Of a stretch of 64,000 bases of DNA, positions 38,001 through 46,900 are shown in pieces. The first letter of the stretch is position 1; each line of letters starts with the position of its first letter. The stretch covers positions 4,722,001 through 4,786,000 of the forward strand of contig NC_062236.1 of NCBI RefSeq assembly GCF_905475465.1, written 5' to 3'. Source of the DNA: Pieris napi. Lineage: Eukaryota; Arthropoda; Insecta; Lepidoptera; Pieridae. The notes under the pieces were generated by a model. The model had not been told where the DNA came from, did no database searches, and saw only the letters and a list, made by a program, of their open reading frames with translations. Both the position numbers and the translations under genes were made by a program.

Positions 38001-39661
38001 TGTATGTTTATAAATAAATAATGTGTTTTGTATGAAAAATAGATAATAGAGTACCTGGGATAATTGAGTAAATCTGGCTGATATTCCGCTTTAAAATTGT
38101 CATACCCTGAAAATATTGTACAGTCTATAATTTATACATATAATAAAATATATATTAATATAGTCGACTTAGGACACATAGAGATGTTACCGTAATAGTA
38201 TGGTCCACTTTGCCTCAAAAGACGTGTTAGAAGACAATTATTATTCGATTCTATTAATGCTTCTGATTGAAGTCCATTCGGATTTAGTTCTATTGCTGGT
38301 TCTGATAATTGAGTATCAACTATAGCGTCTCGTTTGAATATTTCGCCTTTCCTATGTTCATCTTTTGTATTACTATTTTTAGTATCTGTCAGTACTTTCA
38401 AAGTTTTAACAAACTCTTTGCACGTACTTCTATGCGGCTTTTCATTACATAAAGCATCAAAATCAGAAACAATTTGCTCTACTCTTTCTATTTTTTTATT
38501 CTGAGCTCTCTCGTATTGATTTTTGTCTATTCGTAATATTTGTCGTTTGCGTCTTAGTTTCGTATTTTGTCCGAATTTTTTTATTAAAATAGATTTGTTG
38601 ACGGGTTGAGTTACCACAATTATTTCTGTTTTGCAAAGATTTTCTACTAGAAAACAAAAATATAAACATAGAATATCTTTAACTAAAATACTCTTAAATG
38701 TATTTACTCAACTTACCATCTCCTCCTAATACAAAGACGTATACTCCTATAACACATCCAAAAATAAATACGAACAGTAAGACTCTATGCAATATTAAAA
38801 GGAATATTTGTCCATTCGTGTTTGCTGGAAAAATAAAATATTTATTAATAAGCTGACACAATTTAGTTTCAGCACACTTTAAATAACGAGGTTCTTGAGG
38901 TGTACAATTATCTAGAAAGATAGCGTTAGCATAACATTATAGATAGTTTTGTTAAATGCGATGTCAATCACAATCTACAACCTCTTTAGGTCTGGTCTTG
39001 GTATTTTTCAATGTAATAGGCAAGTAGGTGAACAGCCTGACACGCCGTCGACTTTTTGGGTCTAAAACATGTCGGTTTCCTCACGATGTTTTCCCTCACC
39101 GTTTGAGTGAATGTTAAATACGCACATAGGAAGAAAGTCTATTCGTGCACAGCCGGGGATCGAACCTACGACCTGAGGGATGAGAGTCGCACACTGAAGC
39201 CACTAGGCCAACACTGCTCTAACGCTATAGTTCTATTTAAATATACTTGGCATTGCTTACTACCCGAATACTATTCGAACGATGTATGTTCGTGGTTCCG
39301 ATAAATTCCAACATAGCTGTTGGAATTTTTCATTGGATGAATTTGAATTTCATTCATATTTTCAATACAATATTTTTTTAGTACTATTTAAGAGAGCGTT
39401 AATTATTTGTTCTATGGCACTGATTATGGAAATACAATAATTCTTATGCGATATTAAGGCCTCCCATGTAAACGTTAAAGATGAAGCGATTAGACACGGT
39501 TCTCCTTTTTTGTCGGTTATAAAGTGTATTTAATCATATGTCGGTAAAAATTCGTGATGTCATATATGTTTACCATTTCTCTTTGGTTCGGCCAACTCCA
39601 TAGGAAGTCCAGGAAAAGTTTTATCTACATCAACGTCCACGGTGTTACCGGTAAACGTCAT
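23097..39661 (-). CDS. ndl: nudel-type modular serine protease (26 coding exons)
   Basis: Mosaic serine protease of the Nudel family, which in Drosophila is made by ovarian follicle cells, starts the dorsoventral protease cascade and is needed for eggshell cross-linking. Exons (+ coordinates, 5' to 3' of the gene): 39574-39661, 38717-38824, 38191-38646, 38055-38106, 37634-37735, 36762-36872, 35915-36147, 34950-35104, 34176-34303, 33437-33617, 32209-32495, 31664-31962, 31374-31489, 31136-31295, 30031-31036, 29787-29956, 29593-29706, 29331-29508, 28753-29178, 28046-28234, 27318-27468, 26594-26762, 26062-26256, 25100-25331, 23994-24122, 23097-23406. All phases agree; total 5745 bases, 1914 residues, against roughly 2600 in Drosophila. 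Order: membrane segment (about 36-62), duplicated motif, three LDLa, SRCR-like piece, trypsin domain, four LDLa split by a long linker, SRCR, dead protease domain, four LDLa, C-terminal SRCR-like segment. The start ATG lies 12 bases inside an exon preceded by an acceptor, and no stop lies between, so an upstream coding exon is possible. Confidence 0.93.
23994..26256 (-). other. ndl: nudel exons 23-25: C-terminal LDLa cluster
   Basis: Four LDLa or LDLa-like repeats sit in three exons (26062-26256, 25100-25331, 23994-24122). Recognisable acidic endings are CEDGIDEAPESC, CSDGTDEPGQTTC, CHDRSDEDPLFC and CPNGEDERTC. With the repeats in exons 7, 8, 15, 16 and 17 this brings the total to about 11, the number I recall for Drosophila Nudel. 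Confidence 0.83.
25482..25863 (+). mobile_element. hAT-like non-autonomous element with transposase remnant
   Basis: Perfect 16-base inverted ends (TAAGGTGACCAACTAT and its reverse complement) enclose 382 bases in the nudel intron between exons 24 and 23. The flanks GATAAAAG and ATATAAGC may be a worn 8-base duplication, the size hAT elements make. Inside, on the plus strand, an open frame (25486-25695) reads N-A-A-I-V-R-V-F-S-L-G-D-Y-W-S, like the C-terminal dimerisation region of hAT transposases. The internal deletion is evident; the family call is inference. Confidence 0.7.
26771..26995. mobile_element. MITE family A, copy in nudel intron 21
   Basis: It begins GGAGCATTCAAGTATTACG, carries the C run and the ATCCCCGCCCCGC block, and ends in a degenerate terminal repeat. 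It lies only four bases from the 3' splice site of nudel exon 22 (on the minus strand the intron reads from the MITE end straight into ATTACAG). Confidence 0.75.
26998..27235 (-). mobile_element. Metulj-like SINE, degraded copy in nudel intron 21
   Basis: Family landmarks remain: CCATTGGTGCACAGCCG, GATTCGAACAC (B-box remnant on the minus strand) and AGACCTCAGGG with GAGAGTCGCACG. It lies directly next to a family A MITE. Confidence 0.6.
27509..27554. repeat. perfect 20-base hairpin in nudel intron 20
   Basis: TATTATATCATTTAAACAGT (27509-27528) is followed by a 6-base loop and its exact reverse complement (27535-27554). It lies shortly upstream of nudel exon 21 in gene direction (40 bases before that exon). 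It may be a tiny palindromic element or a structured intron segment. Confidence 0.8.
28525..28630 (+). mobile_element. LINE 3' tail in nudel intron 19
   Basis: Contains GAGTGTCCATGGGCGGCGG, then AGTCACAACATCAGATGAAC. It is a degenerate, 5'-truncated copy of the same tail as at 14646. Confidence 0.55.
29331..29508 (-). other. ndl: nudel exon 18: SRCR-like domain
   Basis: The exon encodes about 59 residues with the pattern V-R-F-D-G-F-V then W-H-V-I-C-E-E-N and A-V-H-I-C-R-Y-L-G-F. This is the core of a scavenger-receptor cysteine-rich domain (W-x-x-V-C followed by C-R-x-L-G-F). It lies between the central LDLa repeats and the dead protease domain. Similar but weaker pieces occur in exon 9 (34176-34303; W-Y-A-V-C) and the last exon (23097-23406; W-Y-S-K-C then D-I-C-R-E-V-G-F). 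Confidence 0.7.
30031..31036 (-). other. ndl: nudel exon 15: LDLa plus Ser/Thr/Asn-rich linker
   Basis: This is the largest exon, 1006 bases. It opens with an LDLa repeat (ECPGFRC to DGEDEFNC) and continues with roughly 270 residues that are rich in Ser, Thr, Asn and Glu and have almost no Cys. Several N-x-S/T sequons are visible (NES, NTT, NTS, NST, NYT, NSS, NVS). It ends with the first cysteine of the next LDLa repeat. It reads as an extended, glycosylated spacer between the active protease and the later domains. Drosophila Nudel is known to be heavily glycosylated; glycosylation here is inference. Confidence 0.8.
31136..32495 (-). other. ndl: nudel exons 11-14: catalytic trypsin-like domain
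   Basis: The zymogen activation site is at about residues 589-593 (ESR then VVGG), after a run of basic residues (ESRKKRTESR) that other trypsin-like proteases could cut. The catalytic triad is intact: His in SAAHC (about 630), Asp in NDLSLL (about 678) and Ser in GDSGGP (about 775). Asp769, six residues before the Ser in the pattern D-T-C-Q-G-D-S, predicts cleavage after Arg or Lys. Exon borders: 32209-32495, 31664-31962, 31374-31489 and 31136-31295. The acceptor of the last is CAAG rather than CAG-like, but the phase fits. Confidence 0.92.
33692..33931 (+). mobile_element. tRNA-derived SINE, second family
   Basis: The head has an A box (TGGTCTAGTGGTTAGTA) and a B box (GGGTTCGATCCCCGGC), followed by a tRNA-unrelated body with GATGTGATGAGCATTTGGTC and an A-rich end. 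It lies in the nudel intron between exons 9 and 10. A tRNA scan might report the head as a tRNA; the attached body shows it is a SINE. Confidence 0.8.
34434..34784 (+). mobile_element. non-autonomous Helitron, type 1
   Basis: Starts TCTATATATATAAAATTCTC and ends GGGTTAGCTAG followed by T, fitting the 5'-TC and CTRR-3' ends of Helitrons and insertion at AT. It lies in the nudel intron between exons 8 and 9. It shares the blocks CTCCGAAA-GGCT-GA, GTCCACCC and ACGATCAACCCC with copies at 50155 and 59386. Confidence 0.75.
34950..36147 (-). other. ndl: nudel exons 7-8: LDL-receptor class A cluster
   Basis: Exon 7 (35915-36147) encodes one complete LDLa repeat (CPSGTTAC to CEDVSDETRC) and a second, shortened one ending FGEDEMGC. 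Exon 8 (34950-35104) encodes a third with the calcium-binding C-P-N-H-Q-D-E-N-D-C ending. LDLa repeats fold around calcium held by acidic residues; the D-x-S-D-E or D-E-N-D signatures are visible. In Nudel-type proteins these repeats are thought to mediate extracellular binding. Confidence 0.85.
36262..36425 (-). mobile_element. Metulj-like SINE, truncated
   Basis: The fragment contains GGCATGCCGGTTTCCTCG, TGTTCTCCGTCACCGT and GTGCGAGAGTC, all parts of the SINE body. The tRNA-like head is mostly absent. It lies between nudel exons 7 and 6. Confidence 0.5.
36762..37735 (-). repeat. ndl: nudel exons 5 and 6: duplicated exon pair
   Basis: Exon 5 (37634-37735) and exon 6 (36762-36872) are similar in size (102 and 111 bases) and have the same phase at both ends. 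Both encode a short unit ending in KPHPQDIE-x-A-x-NI-x-SK, at about residues 254-269 and 291-306. Each begins after a two-base carried codon with Q-(I/V)-P. Their nucleotide sequences around the motif are also alike, and both are followed by the donor gtaagttt. The simplest reading is a tandem exon duplication. The function of the motif is unknown to me. Confidence 0.8.
38717..38824 (-). other. ndl: nudel exon 2: N-terminal membrane segment
   Basis: This exon encodes about 27 consecutive hydrophobic residues (about residues 36-62), rich in Leu, Val, Ile and Phe, preceded by a short polar N-terminus of about 35 residues that begins MTFTGNTVD. The arrangement suggests a type II signal anchor or an uncleaved signal rather than a classical leader peptide. 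A basic stretch LRRKRQ follows at about residues 96-101 in the next exon and could be a furin-type release site. The membrane topology is inference. Confidence 0.7.
38985..39215 (-). mobile_element. Metulj-like SINE
   Basis: On the minus strand the head reads GAGCAGTGTTGGCCTAGTGG and CGTAGGTTCGATCCCCGG (A and B boxes), then GTGCACGAATAGACTTTC and GTGAGGAAACCGACATG. This is the best-kept copy of the commonest SINE in the window. The Metulj name is my recollection of the lepidopteran family. It lies in nudel intron 1. Confidence 0.7.
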
Positions 39662-42225
39662 CGTCAAGTTAATCTGGAATTTATAAAACAGGTATTAAAC
39701 ACTAGACTATATTTTGTTATTTAAAAGGCAATTTGATAATTTTAATATTTATTATTCATATTTGTATTTGTCAAAGTGTAAATAAAACGTTATTACTTTT
39801 ATAGTGTGTACGTAAAAAGAAAAATATTTCTTTTATCTAATATTGGTACTTGAAAATGTTATATTTAAACATACATTCCCTATTTTACTTTTGCCAACCG
39901 TTTGTCGTCTATAAGAACAATATTCCGAGTTAATATTGTGTGTAATATCTACAATTGATATTACTCATAAGCCGAAACAATATCGGTTATTACGTACATT
40001 GTAATAAAACAAACGACCTTTGAGGGTAGGTTGGCGAATTGTAGCTTTTAAGAGAAATATTTGGGATTTGGTGGGTCGTGTAATATTTGTTTGTTTTTTA
40101 AGTACAAAATAATAGTTACAGCCATGTTCTCAATTTGCGGCTTCTGAGATGTACAAATTATTTGTAGGCAAGGATTACTTTTCTTTATTCATATTAATAA
40201 CGCACATAGATAGAAAAAATATTGTTTAAGTTAAAACGCCCGACCCCAAGGTTTGGAATCGCGTACTAATATAATAATTGAGAATGAAACACAAAAGACA
40301 AAACGATGGCGCGTTGTTTAATTGTGATTAAAAATAAATTCTACAATTTTTTTAGTCTCTCCACCAGAACTTCAAAATAATTATTGAGGTTGAGTTGCTG
40401 TAGAATAATAATCACTCAAGTGTATTGGTCTACTATTGGTGATTTGATTAGGCGGAATTGAAATGTGGTACCAATGCTATGCGATCGGCCATCCGTATTG
40501 ATTAATTGTGGTTAGCATATTATAAACCTAATAATGTAACAGCTATAGTGTAATGAATTACTTTTATATAATTAAGAAGGTTTTCTTTTAATTTGTATGC
40601 CGAGAGATACTTTTAAAATAATATGGTTAAGATTATTTTAATAATGATTTTCAACTTCACTAACGAAATTCACGTTACCTTATTAAAAGGCGACCATGAA
40701 CTAAATTTATAGTCAATGTATAGATAGAAATATATATTGATAGAAAAACTATTACCTCAAAAAGTTTCATGGTATTAACATAAATATTTTTTTTTTCATA
40801 CAAGTAATATAATGTAAATTATAAACGTCAAATTTTACACAACTAGTTCTCAAATAAAGGCCGCAAAACGCACGGCAAGACTTACTATTAGTGTACCCAC
40901 TTTTCATGTATAAAATGATTTACGATTTTTATAATTAATTTTGCCATTAGATCTTGCAAAGATCCTCCAATACTAATTGAAGTACTCACTTGTTAAGATG
41001 AACCCGAAATTCCACAATCACAACACTAAGCTCTACGTCATAATTTAATTGTGATGAAATGACCTGCAACATACAAGCCAGAACAAAGACTAATAAAAAT
41101 ATAGGTACTTGAAATTTGCTGATTCTCGGATCATTTTGCTTACGCTACCTGTATTGTTACATTGTAATAAAATCGCTGAGCAATTTTGTACTATTTAATT
41201 TACTTTAATTTGAAATGTTGCATTGAAATTATCTGGTAAGATTTCAAAGAATCGATAGAACAATTTCCATTGTAAATAATACGCTAAGTAATGAGGAAGA
41301 TTTCGTAAAACATATTCGGTACTTAGTAGGTCACAGTTCTAATCAATATATAGTTATTAAGACATGTAATGTTATAATTTAATTTACATTACTAGTTTAT
41401 TTGTAGAAAGCAATAGCATAGACAAAAGACACTTCTATCTCCACGAACAAGAAGCACAAAGCACAAAATCGGACCAGGCCATGGTCCGATAAGCTTTAGC
41501 GCCTCGATGAGGAATATGTCCCAGTATTTTCGACAATTAATCGTATAGTCGTAGTAATTCTGGGAACGTTAGCCATATTTAGATATTAGAAATAATAAAA
41601 AAAAATTCGTCTTTAGGTATTTCTATACCTTAAATTGAATTTACAATCAAAAAGTTTATATGTTTAGTATGTATAATGTATGTTCTATTTAGCTGGTTTC
41701 TTGTATTATCCGAAACCTAACATGGTTTACTGATTCACCTGCTCACAACAAATAAGTTAGTATTATCTATGCACTACAATGCATCCACAGACTATAATTC
41801 TACCTATGTAATTGAAGCGGTACTCCACGTATCCATGCGTAGGTGCGTATCAAAATAATTTGCCAGCTATTATTAACAGGCGGATATAAAATGTATACAG
41901 GTCAGGGTTCCCTCACTTGTGGGTTAACCTTGACCAGCGTTGGACTTAAAGAGGGTTAAAACGATCCAGGAATTTATGGTAAGTAGATGCGTAGGCGAGT
42001 GGAAAGTACTAAAGGTTAATATGGTGGTCCGCGTAAATTCCTAAATATTTTTAGCGAGTAGCTATAGAATAAGATAAATAAGTGTGATGAAATACTGTAA
42101 AACTATTTAAGTTTTTATTATTAGGAGTGTTTAGGTTAATATCTACAGCAGAGTTTCATCATCGAACTTCAAGGCATAATACGAAATTTACTCTTATCAA
42201 TTTGACGTGCGCCGTCTACAACTAA

Positions 42226-42450
42226 TCGTTTTTTGAGGCAGTATTTGCCGCAAACCACCACCATGTGGAACCCACAACCCACTGAAGTATTTCCGAACGG
42301 AATTGGTTGGGCTTAGGGTCCTTCAACAAAACAGCGTTCAAAATTTTAAAAGAACAGCAACGCACTCGCGATTTGAGAGTGTTCATGGGCGGCGGTATAA
42401 CCTAACATCAGATGAACCTCCTGCTCGTTTGCCCCCTTTTCTCTAAAAAA
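42226..42450 (+). mobile_element. LINE 3' end between nudel and Osiris
   Basis: Contains TTTTTTGAGGCAGTATTTGC, ACCACCACCATGTGGAAC, ACTGAAGTATTTCCG and GGGCGGCGGTATAACC. It matches the 623-1035 copy along its length and is the longest repeat in the 4.3 kb spacer. Confidence 0.6.
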
Positions 42451-42757
42451 TTCTAATTAGTTCTCCGCGATCATACCCGCGTTATTTTGATCCTTTATCT
42501 ATCAGTTTCGTGATCATTTCTTTTTATGAAAAAACATTTTTTTACTTCACTAGTAACTGATAACATTGCCCATATAAATAAAATCAAACCACTAGGCCAA
42601 CGCTTCTTCATAGCCTTTAGGCAATATCGAACTCCTTGTTAAAGACGTCGTAAAGTATCGACTTTCGAATACAAATTTAAATTCGAAGTTGTTCCTTAAA
42701 CATGAAAATTAACGTATTCGCTAATAATCTCAGGCTCTCATGCTATGAATGAAGCCC

Positions 42758-42904
42758 TGCGATTCTGTAACTCACTTTACGAACTCACACAACGGTTTTC
42801 GCATCGGCGGTCGCGCTTAAATCAGTCGTGAAGCAGTCATTTTACGATTTGGCATTCTGATAAGCAATAAACTACAAGCTCGAAAAGTGAGTTACAGAAT
42901 CGCA
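42758..42904. mobile_element. MITE family B
   Basis: A 147-base element with perfect 21-base terminal inverted repeats built on GCGATTCTGTAACTCACTTT. Its interior is richer in G and C than the flanks (cggttttcgcatcggcggtc). It lies in the spacer between nudel and the Osiris gene. No clear target duplication is visible. Confidence 0.75.
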
Positions 42905-43973
42905 AGGCAGCGTCTTTTAATTGTCGGTCTCTAAATACACTTACTTGTCTGATATATTGTTAGAAAGACCGATTCGAACCCCTAACTCGTAACAATATTG
43001 TTAGATCAATGACTAACTTTAAGCATCATAAAACCCAATCTAACTTAACGCCGTTTTTCTTCAAAAAAAGACGATAGAAAGGAAAGCTAAAGAAAAAATT
43101 TGTTGTTGAGTTCATAATGCTCTTAATACTTTATGGGTAGGTATTGATAACATTTCTTTATCTGTTTAATTGATCATTATAGTCTATAAGTGATCAGCCG
43201 TTTGTACGAGTTACATTAATAGGTATATAAATAGCAGGAGTTATGATGAATTTAACTTAAGACGGAGTTAGACTAGCTAGACTGAGAGACTTTAGACTGT
43301 TGTTAGAAATAATGACAGTGTAGGTTTTATAAATATGAAAATATAAATATCCTCGCCAAACTGTTTCGTTTATAATTGGTATTCAGTTTAAATCAGTTAA
43401 CAACTTTGATCGAGTTGTAATGAAATAATAACTTGCTTATAATTAATTCTGATATCAATTTGTATTTACTCTTATCTAGATAAACAAAAATATTATCGTT
43501 TTATTTCACTACGATTTTCTTAATGCTTTATCAATCAAAATTAAGTTTGTGGTTCGACACATTTTTAATACGTTAAATGTATTAAATATGTATTAAAAAT
43601 GTATATAAATAAAGATGTATGTAAGTATATATAATAGAACAGTCTAATAGCAACGATTGATTTTCAATATTATTTATTTAGATTTTTAAGGTTATTACCG
43701 TGTAACATATATCTACAAACGATTACTTTAGCAATAAAACCGCCCATTGACACATAATATGTATATAATTCATGTGTCAGGTTCAATTAAGTGTAAAAAA
43801 AGATAAACATTCAAACTTATTTTACTTATTACTAGATCTGATAAACGAATGCAGTTTTAGTAGTATTAAGGTTTTTTTAAGGCTCGTTATTATTGCAGGA
43901 TAGCATATAATATTTGATAAAATTCATTCTATTAAAACTATCAAGGGAATGGAGGTATTGGATTGATTTCAAT

Positions 43974-46900
43974 ATGAGAGCTGCTACAATTATCGTTACC
44001 CTTGTAGCGCTGAAGTCATGTTTTGCAGTTTCAAAAGTAGAAGAGACTGAAAACTACTTAAGCCGCTTTTTAGCTGACTTGTGGCTTGAAGGCGGTGACA
44101 TGGTTAAGATTATTTGGCGGGATTGTTCTAAAAAGGTAAGTTCATATTTGTTTTTTACTTATTTTACTTTTAACTTTATACGTACACTCAGTCTTATTTC
44201 AGGTAGATAGATAGATAGGTGAAAATAATTATAAATATACTTAATTTAATATTTTACTCAATATAGATAGCCATTTAAATATAATAGTGTCATTTTAATA
44301 AGTTTTGTGTAGAGAAAATGTGAATATTGGAGCGTTCAAGTATTACGTAACGCAATTTTTGGAGACTATTGACCCCCCCCTCCCCCATGTAAATCGCCAT
44401 AACGTTTTTCAGTACCCAAGTTTCGTGACCACCTAGTGACTCTTCAGTTACTATTCTGTGGTGTAAGTCGAAAATAATATTAACAATAACGTGTTATTCA
44501 ATCCCCGCCCCGCATCGTAACGTTTTACAAAATAAAATAAAAAATCGTTACGTAATACGCTCAATAAATCCTGATTCTATGAAAGTTATATTTCTTTCAA
44601 TGTTATGTCTATGTTATTTCTTTAAAAAAGGTTAGTTAGCTATTAATTAAATTATATTAAATTAGTGCTGAGAATGTGAAATGGAACGCACTGTGATGTG
44701 GTTGAAACATATTTTCCTTTCTGTCGTATCCAAACAAATATATAATGTATATGTGAAAACTATAAAGCAAGGGATACATAATCCTTAAATGAACGTACAC
44801 ACTGTATACAAACATCTATGTATAATATAGTAACGCCGTCCTCGTTCATCTTGTATAAGCTTCGTAATCTCTTCCGGATCTCCATAATCTGCTTTAGTAA
44901 TGGGACGCTTCTGTGTCCATTAGTTACTATCCCTATATCACTATTTACCATATTGCTTCTATGTACTAATACCATATATACTTATAGTAAAACCGGTATT
45001 ATTAATATAGCGACAGATACTTCAATAATCCGTAAGCCTTCTTTCTACTCTTTTATCAAGTTCCATTTTTTTTAAATATTTATACCGTCATGTGACAAAC
45101 CAGCAGATTTGGATTTCATGCGAAACAATAAACTGATTTCACGGGACTTCATCCAATGTTAAGAAAATTTCACATATTGTTAAATGTCCTGCCAATTTTG
45201 TTGTCTGAAAGGGATTTATCGAGGGATTAACTTATGAAAAGCCTTCTCTTTTATTCATAATAAAATGCTTATATCACTATTTTCTTGCGGTTGAACGAAC
45301 TGGATGAAAAGCTATATACGGAGTATTTTTATTTAAAATTTCTATACTCGTCGCGGGATTCTCAGAAATAGTGTTCATAATTTTAAAATACAATGTTTAA
45401 TATAATATTTTGAAGTCTTTTGACCGTTTGCGCTTATATCAAAATTATTATTTATCTACGTTATGAGATCAAGCTACAGCAGCAAAAATAGTTTAATTGC
45501 ACTGTAGTAACTAATATTCGATTCTGTTTCTGCCTCTTTTAATTACAACGTTAACATTAGACAATTAGTGCAATTAGCTTGATTTAGTTTTTATGAATAT
45601 GTATTTATGAGTTATGTATAGGTATGTATGGGGAAATGTATGTCGATTTTTAAAACTTTTTCACAGCGTATTTCATTGGACACTGAAACTGTTCGATAGA
45701 AGATATTTACAGTTTATTGTTTGACACTTACGAGTATCAACCAACGCTACCCTTAATGAATAACACACAGGAGGTTTCTGGCGTAACAATAAGTGTGTCT
45801 TGGTTAACCATCTAATTGTGCAAAATGATCAAATAATTAGATGAAAAAACGTGTCTTCTGATATATTATAGGGAAAAACACAAGAGTTATATTTTAGCAA
45901 ATTAAGCATGCGTTTTTTTCACCTTGATGTAACATTGCTATGTAAAAGATAGTTCTGGGGATATTATTTACACTGGCCGTGCAGGTATTTCCCGGGCAGT
46001 TGACGGTTAGTACCGGTGTCTGTGACTGAATTCCAACCTCTGCTACGGCGTCAATTTTCTCTAGTCCAATTTTTTCCTAAGAAGACGCAAATTTGGCCAT
46101 TTTGTTCAATGTTTGCACTGCAACCCTTATATTAACAAACACAAGACAAAAAGCACACTTTGTGCACTCGTTTCGAAGTTATGCGCGTACCTATACATTT
46201 CCGCAATTGAAAATTATTTAATTTTGAAAATAATAAATACAATTTTATGATCTAGATATTTCCACGATTTTACAGCTTTATAATTTAAAGCAAGATTCGG
46301 AGTCAAGTCTTAGGGTTAAGCATACTGCATAACTCCCGTAAGTTTAAAACCGAACACTTACTCTTACTCTGAATATTAATAAAAGATGTCTACGAACCTT
46401 TATTCATTCAAACCAAATTAATATAATTTTAACGTAATTACTTAAATGCCTTACTATCTTTGTTCATCACGGTGTAAATACAATTCCATAGAAAGAAACG
46501 AATAATCACTTTAATTAAACATTGTAATTTGACGTAATTATAAATAGGTACGTAAACGTCTTTCAATATTTATCATACACCTTGCTCTATACTATTACAT
46601 ATATACGAGATACATCATATGGTTTAATGTGATAAAAAAGTAAAGATTTGTCTCAAAATTTCAGCTTATCGATGTCAAAGACGTCATTGAACGTAAGGAA
46701 TATTATCCTAAATTCGTGCGATGCATGAAGCTGAAAACACTCAGAGCTATAGATAGGACTCTTAATATGGATATAATACCAATCGCCGAAGGAGTCAATT
46801 TGGTCAGGTTCGAACTTGTCGATCGAGCGGGTCATGTTTTGACAGGGAATGAGTCTAGGTAAGTTTTATTTTTGAAAAAAAAAAGAGTATTTTCTCAGTG

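Larger units (their letters stand above)
39673..43973. other. divergent spacer between nudel and the Osiris gene
   Basis: It must contain the promoters of both divergent genes. No TATA box could be tied to either start. It holds the LINE tail at 42226 and MITE B at 42758; the remainder is AT-rich without recognised features. Non-coding first exons of either gene could be hidden here. Confidence 0.6.
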
